NCBI GenBank assembly: GCA_040776985.1
Contig: JAXGZL010000001.1
Coordinates: forward strand, 186,001-250,000
Direction: 5' to 3'
From: UBA6115 sp040776985
GTDB taxonomy: Bacteria; Bacillota; Clostridia; Christensenellales; Aristaeellaceae
DNA: 64,000 nucleotides
In this document: piece after piece, positions 52,090 through 63,859 of the stretch
How the letters are laid out: every line of letters starts with the position of its first letter
How positions within the stretch are numbered: position 1 is the first letter of the stretch
Notes under the pieces: generated by a model
The model's database searches: none
What the model was told of the DNA's origin: nothing
What the model saw: only the letters and a program-made list of their open reading frames with translations
Program-made: the position numbers and the translations under genes

Positions 52090-52932
52090 ATGGACAAAAA
52101 GCACATCATCATCACAGGGGCCAGCCGAGGTATCGGCAGGGAAGCCGCCATCGCCCTAAAGACCAAGGGCTGGCAGCCCGTCCTGGTAGGCCGCAGCGAG
52201 AACAGGCTGAAAGCATTGGCGAACAGCCTTGACGCCCCCTATTATGTGGCGGATTTTTCAAAGCTTGAGGAAGTGGCCGCCCTGGGGCAAAACCTGCTGA
52301 AGGACCTTCCCCGGGTCGATGTGCTGGCCAACAACGCCGGAGGGATGTTCGCAAGGGGCGCCAGGACGGAGGACGGCTTTGAAACCACCTTCCAGGTGAA
52401 CCACCTGGCCCATTTCCTGCTGACCCGCCTGCTGCTGGACCGGCTGCTGCGAAACAAGGGACGGGTCATCAACACCTCCAGCATCGCCCACAAGGCGCTG
52501 GTCCTTCGCTACAACCCCCGGCGCCCGGACAGGCCCTTTCTGGGCTCTGCCCACCTGGCCTATGGCAACGCCAAGCTGGCCAATATCCTCTTCACCCGGG
52601 AACTGCACCGGCGCTATCATCAATCGGGGCTGTCCGCCGCCGCCTTTCACCCGGGTATTGTGCTGACTGATTTTTCCAAAAACACCCGCTCCCCCATGCG
52701 CATCGCCTACACCAGGGGCAACAGCAGGTTTATGCGGATGAAAAGCCCCCGGGAAGGGGCGGACACCCTGGTCTTCCTGGCGGAGGGACAGCCCGGACGC
52801 GATTGGCAGTCCGGCGGCTACTATGCCGACCAAAAGCTGTCACGCGCCAGCCGCAGGGCGGAAAGCGACCGCCTCGCCCTGTCCCTGTGGGAGATGAGCG
52901 AGGCGGCCTGCAAGGCGTATCTGTCAGAATAA
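52090..52932 (+). CDS. Short-chain dehydrogenase/reductase
   Basis: The 280-residue SDR has ITGASRGIGREAA (cofactor loop), NNAGG, the catalytic Ser in NTSSIAH, and YGNAK with catalytic Tyr and Lys. The basic residue after the second strand (VGRSENRL) suggests NADP(H). LAHFLLTRLLLDRLL and AFHPGIVLTDF resemble retinol dehydrogenase-like SDRs such as WWOX-type proteins. The substrate is unknown. The start follows GAGGAGCG. It overlaps the convergent exporter gene by 9 bp at the stops. Confidence 0.92.
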   Translation: MDKKHIIITGASRGIGREAAIALKTKGWQPVLVGRSENRLKALANSLDAPYYVADFSKLEEVAALGQNLLKDLPRVDVLANNAGGMFARGARTEDGFETTFQVNHLAHFLLTRLLLDRLLRNKGRVINTSSIAHKALVLRYNPRRPDRPFLGSAHLAYGNAKLANILFTRELHRRYHQSGLSAAAFHPGIVLTDFSKNTRSPMRIAYTRGNSRFMRMKSPREGADTLVFLAEGQPGRDWQSGGYYADQKLSRASRRAESDRLALSLWEMSEAACKAYLSE

Positions 52933-53697
52933 GGCCGGCAGGATATCAGAAAGCAGGGCGATCAACAACAGCCCCAACACCACCAGCAGGAGTGCCCGGA
53001 TAAAGGGCGCTCCTTTTTGGATGGCCAGGCTAGCCCCCAGGAAGTTGCCCAGGATGCTGAACAGGGCCGCCGGCAAGGCCAGGGCAAACAGCACCCGGCC
53101 CGCGATGATCATGGTGATGGCGCTGCCCACATTGCTGCCCAGGTTCACCAGCCGGGCGGTGCCTGAAGCGGTGAGGGGCGTCATCCCCAGCAGGGTCACA
53201 TAGCACAGCATCAGAAAGGTGCCGGTGCCCGGCCCCACCAGGCCGTCATAGCTGCCAATCAGAAGGCCGATCAGGAAGCTGGCCGGAAGGCTCATCTCTG
53301 GCGGCACCAGGGCCTTTTTCACCCTCAGGTCCCGCTGCCTGATCACAAAAAAGGCCACCAGGGGCAAGGCCAGCACCACGCCCAGCTTCACATACTGCCC
53401 CGGCAGAATGGTGAGCAGCCAGGAGCCCAGGGCGGAGCCCGGCACGCTGCCCAGCAGGGAAGCAATGCCGCAGCGCCAGTCAATATGCCCTTTGTGGATG
53501 TATTTCCCTGCCGCCACGCCGGTCCCAAACAGGGCGGACATCTTGTTGCTGCCCCCTGCCCAGGCCGGGTCCAGCCCCGCCAGGTAATAGGCCGGCAGGG
53601 TGATCAGCCCGCCGCCGCCGGCGATGCTGTCCACAAAGCCCCCCAGGAACACCAGGGGGCACACAATCAGATAGACCTGGAAGCTGAGCGTAATCAT
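52924..53697 (-). CDS. TauE/SafE (TSUP) family exporter
   Basis: The 257-residue membrane protein has about eight helices. FLGGFVDSIAGGGGLITLPAY and the second repeat LIGSYDGLVGPGTGTFLML, followed by SGTARLVNLGSNVGS, are the two TSUP motifs. The family exports sulfite, sulfoacetate or other organosulfur anions. Sulfur-related genes (DsrE-like, UPF0597) occur in the window, but no direct linkage is seen. I chose the ATG at 53697 (GCAGGAACC upstream); an ATG at 53724 is possible. Confidence 0.9.
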   Translation of the reverse strand: MITLSFQVYLIVCPLVFLGGFVDSIAGGGGLITLPAYYLAGLDPAWAGGSNKMSALFGTGVAAGKYIHKGHIDWRCGIASLLGSVPGSALGSWLLTILPGQYVKLGVVLALPLVAFFVIRQRDLRVKKALVPPEMSLPASFLIGLLIGSYDGLVGPGTGTFLMLCYVTLLGMTPLTASGTARLVNLGSNVGSAITMIIAGRVLFALALPAALFSILGNFLGASLAIQKGAPFIRALLLVVLGLLLIALLSDILPALF

Positions 53698-53766
53698 GGT
53701 TCCTGCCTTCACTGTGATGGGCACATGCTATCACAATAGCGGCCTTGCTCACAAGATGTCCTTTGG

Positions 53767-53795
53767 TTGACAGTGTTTTTTCCCGGTCTTATACT
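53767..53795 (+). promoter_or_regulatory. Strong sigma-A promoter of the SGNH hydrolase gene
   Basis: TTGACA (53767-53772), a 17-bp spacer and TATACT (53790-53795): nearly consensus, 30 bp before the start. Confidence 0.88.
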
Positions 53796-53824
53796 GGGGG
53801 GAAGCAAGCCAAGGAGGAAACAAT

Positions 53825-54505
53825 ATGATTAACCTCGCTCTTTGGGGGGATTCCATTGGCCGGGCCGTCGGCTTCAACGAGGCCCTGGGCCGGTACGCGG
53901 TGCTGAAGCCCAACTACCGGGAGATCCTGCTGGAAAGCGAAGTGGTTGACATCACCAATCATGCCCGCTTTGGCGCCACCCTGCCGGAAGGTCTGAAGGA
54001 TTTTGAAGCAACTCCCACGGTAACCGCCCCCGCCGTGGCCATTCAGTTTGGCGGCAATGACTGCAACCTGGACTGGGCCGCTGTGGCGGCAGACCCCCAT
54101 CTTCCCCATGGGCCCAGGACCAGCCTGGCGGACTTTGCAGGGGCGCTGCGCCGCTTCATCCGCCTGGTGAAGGCCCAGGGCAAAATCCCCATCCTGGTCA
54201 CGCCGCCGCCCCTTTTCGCCCCGCGCTTTGTGGACTGGGTGTCCCAGGGGCTGGACAAGGCAGCCATCCTGCGCTTCATCGGGGACGAACAGCATGTCTA
54301 CCGCTGGCAGGAGCGCTATGCCGGCGCGGTGCACCAGGTGGCCCGCCTCACCCGATGCCGCCTGTTTGACCTCAGGGACGCCTTTCTGGCGGATGACGAC
54401 CTGCCCGGCTGCCTGTGCCGGGACGGCATGCACCCCAATGAAAAAGGGCAGCGGCTGATCGTCCGGGCGGTGGAACAGGCGCTGCCCCGGCTGGGGCTTC
54501 TCTAA
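53825..54505 (+). CDS. SGNH/GDSL-family hydrolase
   Basis: The 226-residue cytoplasmic protein has the SGNH blocks: WGDSIGRAV with the nucleophile Ser (block I), ARFGAT with Gly (block II), FGGNDCN with Asn (block III) and DGMHPNEKGQ with Asp and His (block V). These hydrolases act as esterases, acetylxylan esterases or lysophospholipases; no signal peptide is present, so the substrate is intracellular. Upstream lie a near-consensus promoter and AAGGAGG, suggesting strong expression. It converges on the DUF gene at 54515 with a 9-bp gap. Confidence 0.9.
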   Translation: MINLALWGDSIGRAVGFNEALGRYAVLKPNYREILLESEVVDITNHARFGATLPEGLKDFEATPTVTAPAVAIQFGGNDCNLDWAAVAADPHLPHGPRTSLADFAGALRRFIRLVKAQGKIPILVTPPPLFAPRFVDWVSQGLDKAAILRFIGDEQHVYRWQERYAGAVHQVARLTRCRLFDLRDAFLADDDLPGCLCRDGMHPNEKGQRLIVRAVEQALPRLGLL

Positions 54506-54514
54506 GGCCCAGAA

Positions 54515-54970
54515 CTAATACTTCCTGCTGAAATACAGTTTTAAAATCAGTTGATACAGCAGCATCAGCAGGCCGCTGGCCATCACCGCCACGCTGACCT
54601 TCATGTCATAGTAGGCCAATAGGGCCCCGATGGTGGTGATGCCGGCTGCGCCAAAGGTCATCAGCGGAAAGCCTGATTTTTCACGGATAAAGGCTTTGCG
54701 CTCGTCATGCTCTTCCCGGTAAAGCTGCCGGATCATTTCCTCGCTGTTGGCGGCTTTTGACGCGCGGTTTGCCTTCAGCATCACCATAAACGCCACCAGG
54801 GCCACCCCAATGAACAGGCCCTGGATAAAGCCCAGCACCAGGCTGGAGGCCCCGTTTTCTGTGGGCTTGAAAACAAAGGTGGTCAGCACACTCAGCACCA
54901 CCGCAATCAGCACAATCACCTTGCCCCACTTCATCCTTTGCGCCAGATCCTTCTTATATTGCTCCATCAT
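54515..54970 (-). CDS. Membrane protein partner of an XRE regulator
   Basis: The 151-residue protein has four membrane helices in two pairs (about 16-34 and 41-62; 101-117 and 122-141) with a charged cytoplasmic segment between (MIRQLYREEHDERKAFIREK). Pairs of an XRE regulator and a small membrane protein of this shape are common in Firmicutes (for example DUF3796/DUF6442-like genes) but their function is not known. It starts within the end of the regulator gene (17-bp overlap) after GGAGGATC, so the two are translated together. Confidence 0.78.
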   Translation of the reverse strand: MMEQYKKDLAQRMKWGKVIVLIAVVLSVLTTFVFKPTENGASSLVLGFIQGLFIGVALVAFMVMLKANRASKAANSEEMIRQLYREEHDERKAFIREKSGFPLMTFGAAGITTIGALLAYYDMKVSVAVMASGLLMLLYQLILKLYFSRKY

Positions 54971-55142
54971 TCTGATCCTCCTGCGAAAAATCAAACACTT
55001 CTTCAATCGTCAGCCCAAAATGTCGGGCGATGCGGTAGGCCAGCGGCAGGGACGCCGTGTATTTCCCCACCTCGATGGAGGTGATGGTCTGCCGGGTGGT
55101 GCCCACCGCCGCAGCCAGCTCCTCCTGGGTCAGCTTATGCAT
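54954..55142 (-). CDS. XRE-family transcriptional regulator
   Basis: The 62-residue regulator is little more than a helix-turn-helix domain: TQEELAAAVGTTRQTITSIE is the DNA-binding core and IARHFGLTIEEVFDF the dimer part. Relatives begin MKxRIRELR. In frame upstream of the ATG at 55142 the codons read IKTRIRELRR, but with ATC where the start Met would be, and a TGA just before it. So either the ATC at 55172 is used or the protein starts at the ATG, lacking the first helix turn. The upstream region has inverted repeats over the promoter, suggesting autoregulation. Confidence 0.85.
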   Translation of the reverse strand: MHKLTQEELAAAVGTTRQTITSIEVGKYTASLPLAYRIARHFGLTIEEVFDFSQEDQNDGAI

Positions 55143-55192
55143 TCTTCTCAGCTCCCTGATCCTGGTTTTGATTGCTCACACCCCCTTCGATG

Positions 55193-55257
55193 ATGCAAAG
55201 TCTGCTTTGCATAAAAAGAATAGCACGCTTGTCATTTTATGTCAAGCGTGCTTTGCA
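55193..55257 (-). promoter_or_regulatory. Promoter and inverted-repeat operators of the XRE regulator
   Basis: On the minus strand TTGACA (55245-55240), a 17-bp spacer and TATTCT (55222-55217) form the promoter. AGCACGCTTG/CAAGCGTGCT (55222-55252, 11-bp centre) spans from the -35 to the -10, and TGCAAAG-4-CTTTGCA (55194-55211) lies downstream. A further CTTTGCA half-site is at 55252-55258. Confidence 0.75.
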
Positions 55258-55273
55258 CTTTATTTTTTTAATT

Positions 55274-55434
55274 GTACCAAGCGAATGAATAAACGCACTC
55301 ATGAGCCGAGCAGTGTTTTGTCACCCGCTAAGACGAATGAAGAAGGCGTAGCCGTAGCCTACGCTGACTGAATGAGTCAAAGCGGTGGCGAAAAAGAGCC
55401 GGCTCATGGCAGCGTTTATAATTGAGCTTGGTAC
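55274..55434. repeat. 161-bp palindromic element (possible MITE or structured RNA)
   Basis: The two ends are inverted copies: GTACCAAGC...ATAAACGC...CATGAGCCG on the left is matched by CGGCTCATG...GCGTTTAT...GCTTGGTAC on the right, giving arms of about 53 bp with short internal mismatches. The centre holds two small hairpins (GCGTAG/CTACGC near 55345, GACT/AGTC near 55368). The right end touches the stop codon of the sugar permease gene. There is no T-run on either exit side, so it is not a simple terminator. No ORF is inside. Confidence 0.7.
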
Positions 55435-56285
55435 TAGCCCTTCAAACCACCCCGGGCCACGCCCCCCACAATCTGCTTCCTGGCGAAGAAGAACAGCAGG
55501 ATGATCGGCAGCACCGCCGTGGTGGAGGCCGCCATCAGCAGTTCAAAGTTCATGCCCCCCTCGGTCATGAAGGTGTAAAGCCCCAGGGGCAGGGTGCGGT
55601 TCACGGTGGAGTTGATCACCAGCATCGGCCACATGAAGGAGTTCCAGGAGACGATGGCGTTGAGCAGCACGATGGTGGTCAGCGCGGGCTTGGCAATGGG
55701 CACCATCACCCGCCAGAGGTATTTCCAGTTGCTGGCCCCGTCCACCCGGGCCGACCAGTAGAGCCCGTCCGGGATGGATAGGAAGAAATTGCGCAGGATA
55801 TAGGTGTAGAAGATGCTGCCCAGGAAGGGGATCACCAGGGAGACCCGGTTGTCAATCAGCTTCCAGTGGGCGATGGTCTCATAGTTGGTGATCACCAGCA
55901 TCTCAAAGGGAATCATCATCAGCGCCAGCAGCAGGGTGAAAAGCAGATCCCGCCCCTTGAACTTCAGCCGGGAAAAGGCAAAGGAGGCCAGGATGGTGAC
56001 CAGGCCTGTGCCCAGCACGCTTGACAGGGTGATCAGGATGGAGTTGAGGAAGTACACCGCAAAAGGTGCCGTATCAAACACCTTGGCAAAGTTCACCCAT
56101 TGGGGAACCGCCGGCAGCCAGCTGGGCGGGAAGGTGGCCACCTCCCGGCTGGTTTTGAAGGCGGAGCTGAACATCCAGAAAAAGGGAAACAGCATCAGCA
56201 CGGCGCCTGCCATCAGGAAAAAGTAGGTGCTGCCCCTGATCAGCAGTTTCCTTATCCGGCTGTCCCGCAGCGTCAGACCGGTCAT
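55434..56285 (-). CDS. Carbohydrate ABC transporter permease (MalG-like)
   Basis: The 283-residue permease has six membrane helices. The EAA loop ARVDGASNWKYLWRVMVPIAKPA docks the ATPase; the C-terminal VGGVARGGLKG tail is typical of MalG/UgpE-type proteins. Import of a sugar or glycerol-phosphate type substrate is expected. The start at 56285 follows AAAGGAGGGGG. It is the last gene of the operon ATPase, permease, permease; its stop codon touches the palindromic element at 55274-55434. Confidence 0.93.
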   Translation of the reverse strand: MTGLTLRDSRIRKLLIRGSTYFFLMAGAVLMLFPFFWMFSSAFKTSREVATFPPSWLPAVPQWVNFAKVFDTAPFAVYFLNSILITLSSVLGTGLVTILASFAFSRLKFKGRDLLFTLLLALMMIPFEMLVITNYETIAHWKLIDNRVSLVIPFLGSIFYTYILRNFFLSIPDGLYWSARVDGASNWKYLWRVMVPIAKPALTTIVLLNAIVSWNSFMWPMLVINSTVNRTLPLGLYTFMTEGGMNFELLMAASTTAVLPIILLFFFARKQIVGGVARGGLKG

Positions 56286-56299
56286 CCTGCCCCCTCCTT

Positions 56300-57214
56300 T
56301 CACAGGCTCCACTTGCGCTGGATCAGCTGCTGAATCATGGTGACCACAAAGATGATCAGAAACAGCAGCATGGCCGCAGCGGCCGCGCGCCCCAGCTTCC
56401 ACTTCACATAAAACTGGTCGTAGATGTAGTACACCACGGTGTACAGGTTGTAGCTGGGGCCGGGCCGGCCGTTGAACAGCGGAAAAATCTCGTTGAACAC
56501 CTTGGAGGTGGAGATGGTGTTGATGGTCAGCACCAGGCCGATGGTGGGCGACAGCATGGGCACGGTAATGCGCATGAAAATGCGCCCGCTTTTTGCCCCG
56601 TCCACCCGGGCGGCGGTGTAGTAGGTTTCATCAATGTTCTGAAGACCGGCCAGCATCAGGATGATGGTGAAGGGCAGGATGCTCCACACCCCGTAGATGA
56701 TCAGCGCCCACAGGCTCCACTCCGGCGCCTGCAGCCAGTCGATCTTGCCCACCCCAAACCAGGAGAGGATCTGGTTGATGACGCCAAAATCCTTGCTGAA
56801 CATCAGTTTCCAGGCCAGCCCCGCCGCCGTCACCGAGGTGACCATGGGCATGAAATAGGCCGTCTGGAAAAAGGGCATCCCCTTCACCTTGCGGTTCAAA
56901 AGGTTGGCAATCAGGATGGCCAGAACGGTGGACAGGGGCACCACCACTGCCACATACAGCGAGGTGTTGCGCAGCGCGTTGATAAAGTAGCGGTCATTCA
57001 GCACATAGGAATAGTTGCCCAGCCCCAGCTCCTGGAAGCTGCCGGTGAGCATGCGGTAGCCTTCCTTGAAACTCATCATCACCACATTCACCACCGGATA
57101 CAGGGTGAACACCCCGATGGCCGCCAAAAAGGGCAGCAGATAGGCCAGCGGCTCCAGCGCCCGGAGGAGGGGGCGGTCCCGGTAGGCGTATTTCCTGATG
57201 GTTTTCTGGCTCAT
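56300..57214 (-). CDS. Carbohydrate ABC transporter permease (MalF-like)
   Basis: The 304-residue permease has six membrane helices and the EAA loop ARVDGAKSGRIFMRITVPMLSP. LAYLLPFLAAIGVFTLYPVVNVV at the N-terminus and NLLNRKVKGMPFFQTAYFMPM are typical of the MalF/UgpA group. It pairs with the MalG-like protein to form the channel. It overlaps the ATPase gene by 4 bp and leads the next permease by 14 bp. Confidence 0.93.
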   Translation of the reverse strand: MSQKTIRKYAYRDRPLLRALEPLAYLLPFLAAIGVFTLYPVVNVVMMSFKEGYRMLTGSFQELGLGNYSYVLNDRYFINALRNTSLYVAVVVPLSTVLAILIANLLNRKVKGMPFFQTAYFMPMVTSVTAAGLAWKLMFSKDFGVINQILSWFGVGKIDWLQAPEWSLWALIIYGVWSILPFTIILMLAGLQNIDETYYTAARVDGAKSGRIFMRITVPMLSPTIGLVLTINTISTSKVFNEIFPLFNGRPGPSYNLYTVVYYIYDQFYVKWKLGRAAAAAMLLFLIIFVVTMIQQLIQRKWSL

Positions 57215-58278
57215 AGGTATCGCTCCCCCGTCTCCCGGTCAAAGAGGAAGCAGCCCCGCTCCCTGAAGGCAATGGGCAGCATTGTGCCCGGCTGGGGCAG
57301 CCTGTCCCCTTCCAGATAGCAGCGGAAGCTGTGCCCACCCACCTCAAAATAGCCCAATACCTCCTTGCCCATGGCATAGATGCTTTCCACCCGGGCCTCA
57401 AACAGCGCCGGCTCCCCGGGGTCCGGCACATGGGCGCTTTCTGAGCGCACCGCCAGGATGAGGGGCCTGCCCTCCGGCGCCCCATCCCCTCTTTGAAAGG
57501 GGAAGCTGGCCTTGCCGCCCTCCAGGGTGAAAACGCCCTCCCTCATGCTGCCCGGCAGGTGGTTGATGGGCGGGGTGCCCAGGAAATCCGCCACAAACTG
57601 GTTCCTGGGTTCGTTGTACAGCCGCTGGGGCTCGTCCACCTGCTGGAGGCGACCGGCGTTCATCAGCACGATCTTGTCGGAGATGCTCATGGCCTCCTCC
57701 TGGTCGTGGGTGACAAACACGGTGGTGACCCGGGTTTGCTGCTGGATGCGCCGGATCTCCTCCCGCATCTCCAGGCGCAGCCGGGCATCCAGGTTGGACA
57801 GAGGCTCATCTAAAAGCAGCAGGTTGGGCCGTTTCACCAGAGAGCGGGCGATGGCCACCCGCTGCTGCTGGCCGCCGGACAATTCCCTGGGCTTCCGGTG
57901 GAGCAGCTTATCCACATGCACCAGGGCCGCCATCTCCCGGGCGCGCTGCTCCCGCTCTTGCCGGGGCACCTTCTGAATCTCCAGGGGAAACATGATGTTG
58001 CCCAGCACCGTCATGTGGGGGTAGAGGGCATAGTTCTGGAAGACCAGCCCGATTCCCCGCAGCTCCGGCGGCAGTCCGGTGACATCCTCCCCGTCAAAAT
58101 ATATCTTGCCGGCGGTGGCCGGCAGGATGCCCGCCAGGAGATTGAGCACCGTGCTTTTCCCGCAGCCGGAGGGCCCCAGGATGGAGGTAAGCTCCCCGTC
58201 TTCCAGCGTCACCGTAAAGTCATCCACCGCCACGGTGCTGCCAAAGTGCTTAGTCAGGCCCTGCATCTCTACTTTCAT
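57211..58278 (-). CDS. ABC transporter ATPase, UgpC/MsmK/MalK-like
   Basis: The 355-residue ATPase has Walker A GPSGCGKST, Q-loop FQNYALYPHM, signature LSGGQQQR, Walker B LLLDEPLSNLD and H-loop VFVTHDQEEA. After residue 240 it has the TOBE-type regulatory domain of the MalK/UgpC group. It energises the two downstream permeases. No solute-binding protein gene is beside it: upstream lies the rrn terminator, so the receptor must be encoded elsewhere. A possible TATACT (near 58330, minus) may be its promoter, inside the gap after the rrn terminator. Confidence 0.93.
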   Translation of the reverse strand: MKVEMQGLTKHFGSTVAVDDFTVTLEDGELTSILGPSGCGKSTVLNLLAGILPATAGKIYFDGEDVTGLPPELRGIGLVFQNYALYPHMTVLGNIMFPLEIQKVPRQEREQRAREMAALVHVDKLLHRKPRELSGGQQQRVAIARSLVKRPNLLLLDEPLSNLDARLRLEMREEIRRIQQQTRVTTVFVTHDQEEAMSISDKIVLMNAGRLQQVDEPQRLYNEPRNQFVADFLGTPPINHLPGSMREGVFTLEGGKASFPFQRGDGAPEGRPLILAVRSESAHVPDPGEPALFEARVESIYAMGKEVLGYFEVGGHSFRCYLEGDRLPQPGTMLPIAFRERGCFLFDRETGERYL

Positions 58279-58370
58279 TGCCGCTCCCTCAGGTTGTTTT
58301 GTACCAATCCACTGTCTTTATTACTCATAGTATACCGCCTGAGTTGTAAAACTAACAGCCATATAGCACG

Positions 58371-58402
58371 AAAAAGACACCTGCGTTTTGCAAGTGTCTT
58401 CT
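58371..58402 (-). terminator. rrn operon terminator
   Basis: On the minus strand AAGACACTTGC, AAAA loop and GCAGGTGTCTT are followed by TTTTT, just past the 5S gene. Confidence 0.9.
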
Positions 58403-58409
58403 CTTGGTA

Positions 58410-58525
58410 ACCGGCGGCGACCTACTCTTCCGGGCCGTTTCCAGCCAAGTACCATCGGCGCTGAAGGGCTTAACTTCTGTGTTCGGGATGAGAACAGGTG
58501 GGGCCCCTTCGCCTTTGCCACCGGT
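58410..58525 (-). rRNA. rrf: 5S ribosomal RNA
   Basis: The 116-nt minus-strand RNA begins ACCGGTGGC and ends GCCGCCGGT, which pair as helix I. The conserved internal CCCGAACACAGAAGTTAAGC is present. It is the last gene of the rrn operon, 195 bp after 23S, with the terminator right behind it. End positions are estimated from the helix, good to a few bases. Confidence 0.93.
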
Positions 58526-58660
58526 AGTTGTTCAGGTGGGACTTTACTTCCCTCAATTCGGCATGGGCTCTTTCTTCTTCGCTTTCGCTCATCGAAAGCT
58601 TCCTGCCTCATTGGGCTTTCGGCTCGCTTCTTCCCGCTTCTGCGGGCGCTCGCCTTCGCC

Positions 58661-58692
58661 CCCTGACAACCGCACAACTTCTAAACGAGAGT
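58661..58692 (-). other. 3' half of the 23S processing stem
   Basis: TGACAACCGCACAAC...ACGAGAG on the plus strand here is the reverse complement of a segment in the 16S-23S spacer (61802-61832). In the precursor RNA the two pair across 23S, as RNase III cleavage stalks do. Confidence 0.7.
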
Positions 58693-58720
58693 CTTTTAGC
58701 CATTCTCCATTGGTCTCCTG

Positions 58721-61635
<2,915 letters not shown>

Positions 61636-61801
61636 CTTTTGATGTGATCTCTCACATCTCGCAGCAGAGTTTCCCATGTAGCGATACATGCTCTGCTGCT
61701 TTATCCTGAGACCAATTATCTTTTGCATCTCTCGATGCGTTTTGCAATGTGTCTCCACATCACGCAACTGGCCTTTAAAACCTTCTTTTCTTTAAGGTCT
61801 T

Positions 61802-61832
61802 CTCTCGTTCTTCCGTTGTGCGGTTGTCAAGG
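61802..61832 (-). other. 5' half of the 23S processing stem
   Basis: The minus-strand sequence TTGACAACCGCACAAC...GAACGAGAG is complementary to the segment beyond the 23S 3' end (58661-58692). Confidence 0.7.
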
Positions 61833-61868
61833 TGCGCACAGCCTCTCAGGCTGTTTCAGAATCCAAAG

Positions 61869-61912
61869 GGACCCTGAAGACGATACAGATGGAGAAGCGG
61901 GACAGTTGTCCT
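61869..61912 (-). other. 3' half of the 16S processing stem
   Basis: The plus-strand segment GACCCTGAAGACGATACAGA...AAGCG...GACAGTTG is the approximate reverse complement of the 16S leader (63665-63712), forming the expected stalk around 16S. Confidence 0.65.
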
Positions 61913-62049
61913 TCGTTTCGCAACAGGCGTCTCTTCCTGCTGCCTGCCTGTGGCTCGCGCCTGCAGGCTCTGTTTCTTTCAGCCTGGCCTTTCAGCCCGA
62001 CCGATCGACCTGGAATTCATGGTTGGCATTCCTGCCTACCATTGCTCCC

Positions 62050-63578
<1,529 letters not shown>

Positions 63579-63664
63579 ATCCTTAACAGGTCCGCTTCAC
63601 CTTCCAAACTCCGCATCTCTGCCTCGCCCTTCCAGTTCCGCTTCCCCGCTAATTCGCTCAAAGA

Positions 63665-63712
63665 ATCAACTGTCGTTTCTTCGCTTCTCTTCTCTGTATC
63701 GTTTTCAAGGTC
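63665..63712 (-). other. 5' half of the 16S processing stem
   Basis: The minus-strand leader CCTTGAAAACGATACAGAGA...AAGCG...GACAGTTG is approximately complementary to the spacer segment 61869-61912. Confidence 0.65.
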
Positions 63713-63741
63713 CCCGCAGCCCCGTTTGAGGTGCCCGATGA

Positions 63742-63770
63742 ATATAACACAGTCCGCGGCATGAAGTCAA
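63742..63770 (-). promoter_or_regulatory. rrn operon promoter
   Basis: On the minus strand TTGACT (63770-63765), a 17-bp spacer and TTATAT (63747-63742), with an A/T-rich UP-like stretch (AAATTTAACTATTTTTATGG, 63790-63771) directly upstream. It lies about 165 bp before 16S. Confidence 0.85.
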
Positions 63771-63792
63771 CCATAAAAATAGTTAAATTTCC

Positions 63793-63821
63793 ATGACTTT
63801 CCGCATCTTTTAGGTTAGAAT
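63793..63821 (+). promoter_or_regulatory. Promoter of the formiminotransferase gene
   Basis: ATGACT (63793-63798), a 17-bp spacer and TAGAAT (63816-63821), 39 bp before the start. It diverges from the rrn promoter. Confidence 0.6.
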
Positions 63822-63859
63822 GGATAAGAAGCAACCAAAACCACCAAGCGAGGAGAAAA

